Origin: Fulvia fulva
Lineage: Eukaryota > Ascomycota > Dothideomycetes > Mycosphaerellales > Mycosphaerellaceae
Assembly: GCF_020509005.1 (NCBI RefSeq)
Contig: NC_063017.1
Span: 62,001-126,000, forward strand
Reading direction: 5' to 3'
DNA: 64,000 nucleotides
Shown here: positions 55,906 through 64,000 of the stretch, one piece after another
Layout: each line of letters begins with the position of its first letter
Position numbering within the stretch: position 1 is the first letter of the stretch
Program-made: the position numbers and the translations under genes
The notes under the pieces: model-generated
Databases searched by the model: none
The model's input: only the letters and a program-made list of their open reading frames with translations
What the model was told of the DNA's origin: nothing

Positions 55906-56474
55906 GCTACACAACGCACCTAGTCTGACATAGTAGATTGCAACGAGGAAAAGACGATAGCCTGAGCAAGGAAAAGACGGCTGTTAGGACGGGGAAAAGA
56001 CGTATAATGCAAGTGGATTAGTTCTGTGATCGGGGAGGATCGAGGGCAGGGTGATAAGGAACTTCATATTGGTTAGTAGGTGGAAACGCAAGGAGTACGC
56101 TGCCCGGCGTGGTGTGTGCCCCGAGCAAACCTGCGAGGCATGGACGGCCGCTTTCTAGAGATAGGCTGCGGTAACGCGAAGGGCGTCAAAACCTAGGGCG
56201 TGGTGTACACTAGTAGCGACGGCTGACACTGTCTGTACAGCCCGAGAGGACGGATGCGTATGTCGGTCAATAGAGAGCACTAAAGGGCTTAGGCCTATAG
56301 AGGTGGATATTGGCTTAAGGAGCAAACAGGGAGGGAGGGCGTAGAGGGAAGCTTTTGCTCCGGGCTAACCTCTCGAAACGAGGCTACACGGTGGTGCTAG
56401 ATAAGTAGGAAAGCGCGGTTAAGACTTGTCACCTTATCTCGTAGCTAGCTTGCTAAATACGATTCCTTCCTTGC
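55906..56474 (+). other. Module M, 3' half
   Basis: Nearly identical to 8540-9108, including the three GGAAAAGACG repeats. The upstream GAGCGGACTA repeats are missing because of 5' truncation. A few sites are less mutated than in the first copy (for example GTGGTGTGTGCC near 56109). Confidence 0.88.
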
Positions 56475-59400
56475 CTTGCAATCCAGGAGCCATGGATTAA
56501 CCCGCACTATAAGAGACCAACGACCTGCAAGTCACTAGGCTACACGACATGCCTACGAGGCGACGGCAGACCCCGCACGTGCTTCTATGTCAGCAAGGAC
56601 ATACTAGAATCCGACTGGGAGGTAGTGTACTACGCAGACGAAGAAGGCGGGGGCGATATTACCTCCCTCCACGTGGGTAGCACCTGGATACACAACCTAT
56701 ACATACAACCGCTAGCCTCGAGGTCTAGCCGCGACCTAGGGGTCTGCAGACACCTAGACAGTGCGCTCAAGAGACAAGGGTGCCACATCGTAGTAGGAGA
56801 CTTCAACATACACCACCCTTCCTAGGAAAGCCTTATGCAGCCGCACCCTATAGCCGACGAAGTACTCGACTTAATAGCGAGCAACGCAATTGCCCTCAAT
56901 ACCCCGAAGGACCTGGGCACCTGGAAGAGAGGGGGACTCCAAGGCACGATCGACCTCTCCTAGATCTCAGATAGCCACTACTACACGGTAACCTACTGTG
57001 GGATCGAACATGAACTCGAGGCGTCGTCAGACCACATGCTAGTCAGGACCTCTATTGCGACACAGATACAACGCATACCAGCGAGAACCCCTAAGCTAAA
57101 CTGGGGAAAGGCCCACTGGGCCAACATCTAGGCGTACCTCGATGACTCTAAGAGGCTAGTCTAGATCGCGCAGCAGCAATACAATAGTAAAGACGAGATA
57201 GACGAAGCAGTCTAGGGGTTGACAGACGAAATAAGAAAAGCGACCTTACTTCACGTTCCGCTTGCCTAACCAACGACATGGTCCAAACCATACTGGACGC
57301 CGGAGTGCACTACGGTAGTAAGAGAAGCAAGGAGAGCCCGCCGGGTGTGGACGAGCAGCCATAGCGAGGAGGCCTGGAACGTATACAGGGAGGCATGCCA
57401 ACAGAAGAAAGCTATAATACGGAGGGAGAAAGCAGTCGGCTAGAGGGCCACAGTAGAAGAAATCGCCGGCAAGCTAGAGAGGATGTGGAAGCTAGCGAAA
57501 TGGGCCCGACAGGACCCTACACAGGGCCCCTCCTTCTCTATTCTAGCGCTACAATCGCCTAGTGGCCCGGTTAGCGACCCCGAGGCCAAGGCGCGTCTAC
57601 TAGCTAGCAAGTTCTTCCTACCCCTAGTCGAGGCTGATCTAAGCGACATAAACAGCTCTACTCCCCTAGCCCCTAGCATCGCGGTCCAATAGGAGGTGTC
57701 CGAGGGAGAAGTTACCGCTGTGCTGAGGAAGTTGCCGGCGAAGAAAGCCCCGGGGCCGGATGGGATCCTAAACGAGCTACTAAAGAAGTGTAGAGATCAA
57801 CTAGCCCTAGCAGTTGTAGCGATCTTTAACGCCTGCCTATAGACCGGATACCACCCGATAGCTTTTAAACAATCGACGACAGTGGTCCTACGCAAGCCGC
57901 AGAAGGAAGACTATACGCAGGTGAAGTCGTACCGCCCAATTGCGCTCCTTAACACTCTTGGGAAGGCGCTTAAGAAGCTGGTTATAACGAGACTCTCCGA
58001 GGCGGTAGAGGAACACTCCCTACTCCCGGACACCTAGATAGGTGCGCGCCTATAGCGATCGACGCTATCCGCGATAGAACTTATCACCTCTTAGGTAAAG
58101 GCCATCTGGTATAAGAATAGGGACAAGGTAGCTTCCTTACTTAGCCTAGACATATCGGGAGCCTTCGACTACGTGTCATACCCGCGGCTTCTCTATATCC
58201 TAAGGTCGAAAGGACTCCCTAAGTGGCTTGTCAACTTCGTACGGTCCTACCTCCAAAACCGCAGTACGTCGATCCTGGTCGGCTAGTACAGAAGCCCATT
58301 TCAAGCAGTCCACACTAGAATCCCGCAAGGCTTAACGCTAGCACCTATTCTGTTCCTCTTCTTTATAGCGACGCTGCTCCCAGCCCTAGAATCCCAGAAC
58401 ACCGCTACGAGCGGCTTCGTAGACGACATAAACATCCTAGCGTGGTCTTCCTCGACTAAGGAGAACTGTAGGCTACTAGAAGAGAAGCACAAGATCTGCG
58501 AGGACTAGGCTAGGAGGCACGGGGCTCGGTTTGCCCCAGAAAAGTACAATCTGATACACTTTACGCGCCGGCCACGGTTCTACAATATGTAAGCTTCTAT
58601 CTAGATACAGGGGCACACGACTAACCCGGCAAATCAGCTCAGGATCCTCGGACTATAGGTGGACCCGGCGCTACGGTGGAGGAAGTACGTACAGGCAATA
58701 TTACGGAAAGCTGAATAGAATATGGCATCATGCCAGAGGCTTACTGCGTCTATATAGGGGGCGGACTTCCGGCAGTCACGACTTCTATATACGGCTATTG
58801 TACGGCCAGTCCTTACCTATAGCAGCCAAGTGTGGTCCTTAGGCGAGAGGGCCTGCCTATCGAAGGGACTCGTCGCGCCGCTAGCGAAGATCCAAAACCA
58901 ATGCCTAAGGAAGGTCACCGGGGCATATAAGTCGACACCAACGAGGATGCTTGAGCACGAGACCGCGATACCGCCGATCGACCTATACATCTAGGGACTA
59001 CGGACCTCCTACTTAGGTAAGTCGGCACAGTACCTAGTATAGAAGGTCATCGCTAGTACAGTCGCAAGGGCCCGCGAATTAGTACTAGCGTATAAGGGCA
59101 TTCGACCCGGAAACGAGCCGAACTACCGGGCAAGGGACGAACAGCTAGCAACACAATAGGAAGGTGAGAAATCGTTTGTAGAGCAACTATGGAAAGAGAG
59201 GTGGAACAACTAGGTTGTAGGGCATAGTGGACGCCCTTAGCCAGCGGGACAACCTAAGGAATAGTCAGCTACAAAATCCGCGGTCAAGCACCCCCCGAAG
59301 CTCATCTACTACCGCCTTACGAGGGCACAGAGTAGCATAGCAACCCAACTGCGAAGCGAACACATCGGCCTCTAGGGGTACCTATCATAGAGGAAGGTTC

Positions 59401-59678
59401 TAGGATACACGAATACTAGCTGCCCCTGCGGCTATCGCTCCTAGAACGTACGGCACGTACTCCTCGTCTGTCCGAGGTGGTCGCTAGGAAGGGGGGAGTG
59501 GATGGCAAAGGCGAGGAACCGGACGATTGGGGCACTTCTTAACAACGCTAAAGACCTACGGCGTATTACGAACTGGATACTAGAGAAGGGCTGGCTAGAA
59601 CAGTACCGCCTAGTAGGAGCAGTGCAGGAAGAGAGGACACGACGCAGCGCGACGAGACCGGCTAGGAGCGGGGGCTAA
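56475..59678 (+). pseudogene. LINE-A ORF2, chimeric copy 2
   Basis: Base-for-base collinear with 9109-12312 (constant offset 47,366), same frame, ending TAA at 59676-59678. Domains are as in copy 1: endonuclease (open stretch 56625-56825 with VVGDFNIHHPS), RT with FVDD near 58416, and the CPCGYRSQNVRHVLLVCPRW-like knuckle near 59421. Most premature stops are shared with copy 1. A few differ: CAA at 56940-56942 and at 57687-57689 and TGG near 58225 are intact here but TAA or TAG in copy 1. Confidence 0.93.
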
Positions 59679-59866
59679 CGGGGTAGTGACATGGACTACG
59701 TACGTTCAGAGGGAAAGCTAATCTAGACAAGGAGTAGTCGGGGGCGGGAAGGGTTTTCACCTATTCGGGTTTCCCTTTGTACATAACAATAGATATATAC
59801 CTGCATAGGCCGGATAGGGTCCTAGAACAGGGGAATGACAAATCTATCTATCTATTAAAGGGATTA

Positions 59867-62158
59867 AGGGGGTTGTATATTTACGTATAAATTTCTGATT
59901 AAGAAAGAGAGAGGTAGAGGTAGAATCTATAAGGCCGCGAGCCTTTTTATATTATATTATTACGGGTAATACTATATAAGGGTATATAGCTAGTTATTGT
60001 TTATCTAGTATATATACCGATATCTTAAGCTCCTTACTATAGTCCGTCTCTTATATTCTATATCTCTTAATCTTATACTCTTTCTATCTTAGAAAGTTCG
60101 ATTACTAACCGCTATCTACTACGCTTAGGTAGCGGTCGTACTATTTCCCTATTACTATAGGTCGGTAGTAAGGGATCTAAGGTTTGGGTTGTTTCGTAGG
60201 CGTAGAGGGCGGTAGTCGCCGTCGTAACTATATATCGGGCATTCGGGGTTCGTTAATACGTACGAGCCTATACGGTAGCGGTAGTACTTACTCTACTTCT
60301 TAAGGTCCTCCCGCTACTTACGGTTTAATATAGGCAGGTTCTATAAGTACACCGGTAGGTCCTCCTTCTTCTTCGTACCTACGTATTATAGTAGTCGCTA
60401 GACAATTATAGCGGTTATACTAGTAGCTACGGCGCCTACGGTATTACTACCGCCCTATACGCCGTTATTATTCGAATTAGGGTTGCTACGTAGGCGCTCC
60501 TTCTATAGATATAGTCGGTCGGTCTTATAGAAGCTCTAATCTAATACCGTATATTCCTTAATAATATCCTATATATTATATAAGCGTCTATCTACTTCCC
60601 TATTACCGAAAGTCTTAATAAAGTACTTACGGTTTAGGCGGTTACGAAATAGCATTAGCTTAGTCTCGTCGGTCTACTCTATCTAAGTACGTAGCTTCGA
60701 GTAGCGAGCGTAGAAGGTTATAAAGGTCTCGCCCTACTCCTACTTATAGGTAGCAATATTAACTATAGCCTTAGTTCCTTCGTTACGGGTGCCGTACTAG
60801 CGCGTTATCTAATCTAGTAGTTCTTTACTAGTCTTAAACTCGTTAAATAATTGTTATCTAGGTACGGGGATCCTCGGCTTAATACTTCTCTAAGGGTCAC
60901 TCTATGTCTATCTATATATAAAATATAGGCCGTCTACCTCGGAGCGGAAAGTAGTTATAGTTAGCTAAAGAAGCACGCTACTATACTAACTATCGAAGTT
61001 AGGGTCGTTATCGTTCTTAAAGTACTTCGGGTTAGATACGCCCTTACTAACCTTAATACCGCGTATTAGAGTACGGTTAATAGTAAATAGGCGTTCTAAA
61101 AGTTCGGTTAGGGGAGTCTATATACGGGTATTACGCGCTCGAGAGTCGCGACCGTTATTATTATTAGGTCGTAGACGGTTTCTATTACGTCCTCGGTCGT
61201 TATTACTATTACCGTCATGATTATTGTTACTACTACCTCCGCCGCCGCCGCCTCTACTAGTAGCTTTACGATACTTACGTATTAGCTACTCGAGTAAAGT
61301 CTCGCGCGGAGGTAAATAGAAGAGTCGGCAACTAGAGCGGCCCCTACCTCTATTCTATATAGTGTCTTTAGTAGCTTAGAGTCGAGTCTTTAGATCGTTA
61401 ACCTCCTTCTATAGAGCCTAGTTCTTAGCTTCGGCATCCTATACCTTCTTCTTCTCCTCTTATAACTTTACTAAGTTATAATCCTTCTTACTCTTTAGGT
61501 CTACGGCTATCTTTTATATTATAGCCTCCTCGCTTCGTAGTATCTTATAGATACGGTTATACTCGGTATATAGCGTAGTATACTAGGTGTTCTAGAGGTT
61601 ATTAGCTCGCTCTATTATATCGAGTTATCTACCTTTAGTAATCGCTATATTTACTACCTATAGTACGAAGTCGTAGGTAGTCTTCGGGTACTAGGATACG
61701 AGGGTCGTAAGTTTATCTAGTATAACATTCTAGTATTCTAATACGAGAATATGCTCTACCTCGTCGAGTAATAGGTACACCTCGTCTAGGTCGCCGCCTA
61801 GGTTCTCTTCGAGCTTAAACTTAAACAGTTCTATAAAGTCAATCTTACTACCTTCTTCTCGCTCGAAGGCTTTCTAGTAAGCTTTATTAATTTTCTATTA
61901 TAGCGCGATACCGGTGTCTACTATAACCCGCCGGTTATCGTCCTATATCTAACTCCGAGGAAAATAGGAGAGGTCGGGGAAAAGAGATATACGCTACTTA
62001 CCTTTGCCCTTAGGCTTTAGTAGCGGTAGTATACCGCCGTTTGTCTATAAAGTTATATTATCTAGGTTCGGGGGAGGCGTAGCAATGCCTGTTTCCTAAC
62101 TATCTACGAGCGCGCGACTACCTACTAATAATGTCGCCGCGTTACGTTCTCTAGGTAT
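59867..62158 (-). pseudogene. Element B Gag-like protein, copy 2
   Basis: Uninterrupted copy of the locus at 12505-12746 plus 17764-19743. The initiator codon has become ATA (TAT on the plus strand at 62156-62158) by a CpA-to-TpA change. A 63-bp in-frame deletion (between 61458 and 61459) removes exactly 21 coiled-coil residues present in copy 1. The Gag domain lies near 60550-60850 and the decayed knuckle near 60250-60295. The rest is nearly identical to copy 1. Confidence 0.75.
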
Positions 62159-62403
62159 CTACGCGCTATACGCCTTACCGTGTTCTATATTCTAATACGA
62201 CTCTACGCGTTCTCGAGTTCTACGGTTCTATCTATTCCTATTATTACGCGTCCCTTACCTAGATCCGCGATCTAGGTAGGGTAGTAGAACAAACTATAAG
62301 GGCGCGCGTACTATAGGGTCCGAATAAGAGAGTTGTTATTCTGAGTCCGCGGTTTAGCCGGGCCGACGTAGCTATAGTAAGAGGTCGCGGGCTACCCGTA
62401 ATA
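62159..62403 (-). repeat. Element B leader and LTR end, copy 2
   Basis: Matches 19744-20064 but lacks about 77 bp near 62353. It ends at 62403 (TATTACGGGT on the minus strand, ancestral TGTTACGGGT). The flank beyond is unrelated to that of copy 1, which fixes the element end. Confidence 0.65.
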
Positions 62404-64000
62404 AACCCGAACGCTAAGACTAAGTAGGCTAATCGACCTTAGGCATTTTAGTATATCTAACCTTTAGATACTACTCGCGCCTAGGAATATATCGATTAGA
62501 ATCGGTACTTAAAGTACGAATAAGAAGGTCACCGTCGTGTCGATACCGATTAGTACCCCCTTCGAGATATCGCCCGCCGCCTATTTACGCTAGGCTATAA
62601 CCTAAGTAATAACCGCCGTAATAGTAGTAATAGTAGTAACGCTAATAATACCGGCGGCGCGGGAAACGTCTAGTCTACTCCGTAAGTATAATACGTAGTA
62701 GACCGTACGAGTTAGGGTTACAAGAAAACGAGAAAAAGTATAAATATAAACATAGGCCTCCTAAGAGAGGCAAGGTTTTAAGTAGATCGGTATACTCCCT
62801 ACTAGCTATAAACTACTCTATAGGTAAATACAATCCGGTAATAGCTTCTTATCTAGTTATACTATATATAGTAAATAGAAAGATCTCTACTTAAACCCTT
62901 TATAATAATAGTACTAACTCTACGTACTTTAATATCGACTTTACGTATAAGGATAACCTTAATATAATATAGCTACCCAATCCGCTAGGGCTAATATTAG
63001 TAGATAGCCGACCTACTAGTGACCTTATTACTTATAGAACAACGGTATAGATTCAGATCGGTAACTACGTAGAGACTAGGTCTAGCTACTACGTATTATT
63101 AGAATATAATATAGTCCTCGGCCGTCCCTAGTACGACGAGTATTAACCTACGTTCTATTTTACGTTAGGAACTATAACGCTATTCTTACTATATTGTCGA
63201 CAGAACTATATACTCGGAACTAAACTAGTATACGTATAGTCTATTAACGATAAGGGTATTATACTAAGAGACGTTCTTTAGACGGAGATACTAGTACTAG
63301 AGAGTTCGCGACCTTAAGCTATATCTAATTACGTTAAACTCTACGTAGAGGATAAAGACGAACCTATAGTAGTATAGGAGACGTATACAACGAAGGTAGT
63401 AATACGACATACCGTCGATATCTATAATAAACCGGAACCGTCTTATTACGTCCGCTAGCTACTACCCGCCAATAGGGTTAAAACACTTAAGCGCCTAGCG
63501 CGTCGAATAAAGAAAGAACTAAAGGTCGAGACTAAGCTAGAGATCGATATTAAGCCTATTAATATAGAAGCACTTCGGTGTCTAAGCTAGAGGAAGGGCT
63601 ATAAAGTCTATATAATATAGATATTTAATCCGAAAGAAGATCTTAATAAGTAAGTCGCGCGAGACCTACTATCCGCGTATATACTAAAAGCTTTCGGTAT
63701 AAGAGCGAAGCTAGTACTAGGAGGTAGCGCGGTAATGTTAGTAGATACTAATACTTAAGAGAACATAGATAGATAGGAGAAGCCCTAGAGTAACTATACC
63801 TAGCGGTAACTTAACGCCTCTAATATGCTTTACTACCGAGCGGGCTATACTACCGAGCGGGCTACGTTTACTAAGAACTATACTACTTCTACTTTAATTA
63901 CGACGGTATCTTAACACGACGACATCCTATAGAATCGTTACTAGGAGGACAATTCCTCTTTAGATTCTTCGCTATCTAGCGAGTCTACTTAATAGGTATG
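62404..64000 (+). pseudogene. Gypsy-F gag-protease (3' part outside window)
   Basis: Plus-strand gypsy remnant of a further family. An Asn/Ser-rich stretch near 62600-62650 and a basic stretch near 62720-62780 look like gag. A retropepsin-like region follows: LGLILVDSRPTSDLIT near 62980-63030 (ancestral D-S-G-x-T) and LEYNIVLGRPXYDEYXPTF near 63098-63155. Then comes a linker (KRLARRIKKELKVETKLEID near 63490-63550). RT is not reached. A 17-bp tandem duplication lies at 63832-63865. In-frame stops occur throughout. Confidence 0.7.

Larger units (their letters stand above)
55906..59852 (+). mobile_element. Chimeric LINE copy 2, 5'-truncated within module M
   Basis: A 3,947-bp insertion flanked by TATTAAAGGGATTA (55892-55905 and 59853-59866). 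It starts at the base equivalent to 8540 of the other chimera and is nearly identical to it up to the (ATCT)n tail. Its own duplication and truncation show an independent retrotransposition, not a segmental copy of the 8030-12490 locus. Confidence 0.93.

Noticed and set aside
62404..64000. Continuity of Gypsy-F with the Gypsy-3 protease at 54967-55832 across element B
   Set aside because: Orientations are opposite and the protease sequences differ, so they are not two sides of one insertion site.

Overview
The window is a dense, nested graveyard of retrotransposons, most likely from a filamentous ascomycete (Pezizomycotina). I see no intact host gene, tRNA, rRNA or CRISPR array. The organism call rests on two things. 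First, the coding remnants are fungal-type Ty1/copia, Ty3/gypsy (one with a chromodomain) and Tad/MGL-like LINE elements. Second, every family carries the mark of repeat-induced point mutation (RIP): wherever two copies can be lined up by eye, CpA has become TpA (or TpG has become TpA) while CpG is kept. RIP turns TGG, CAG and CAA codons into stops, so long frames survive as stop-riddled but mostly frameshift-free pseudogenes. The short open frames that remain are islands inside them.

Layout (family names are local labels). 1-2192: 3' half of Copia-D (+) with its LTR. 2193-4502: Gypsy-3 pol (+). 4503-4592: Copia-B LTR fragment. 4593-7836: Copia-A 5' half (-), with integrase, protease, gag, leader and 5' LTR. 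7837-20064: a gag-bearing element, 'element B' (-), invaded by two LINEs (8030-12490 and 12760-17750). 20065-21048: Copia-E RNase H (-). 21049-25561: Copia-A (-) holding a solo Copia-B LTR. 25562-38460: Gypsy-2 (-), split by a structurally complete chromovirus, Gypsy-1 (28787-35077). 38461-46935: Copia-B (+) with both LTRs, split by a chimeric LINE (41569-44409). 46936-48714: Copia-A 3' half (+). 48715-49266: detached 5' end of a Gypsy-2-like element. 49267-50040: Copia-D 5' LTR and leader. 50041-54966: LINE-A (-). 54967-55832: Gypsy-3 protease/RT (-). 55833-62403: second copy of element B, invaded by another LINE (55906-59852). 62404-64000: gag/protease of a further Gypsy (+).

The most unusual signal is a 1.08-kb non-LTR module ('module M'). 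It forms the 5' end of two different LINE bodies, joined at two different points of the LINE reading frame, and both chimeras are flanked by their own target-site duplications. A third, 5'-truncated copy also has its own duplication. This resembles the MINE (WEIRD + MGL) composite retrotransposons described in Magnaporthe. Two of the chimeras share the same premature stop codons at independent insertion sites, which suggests that an already mutated copy was mobilised in trans. Other points of note are a shared half-tRNA-initiator-Met-type primer site in three copia elements, a 26-bp perfect palindrome in the Copia-A LTR, and evidence of ectopic recombination or duplication after insertion.
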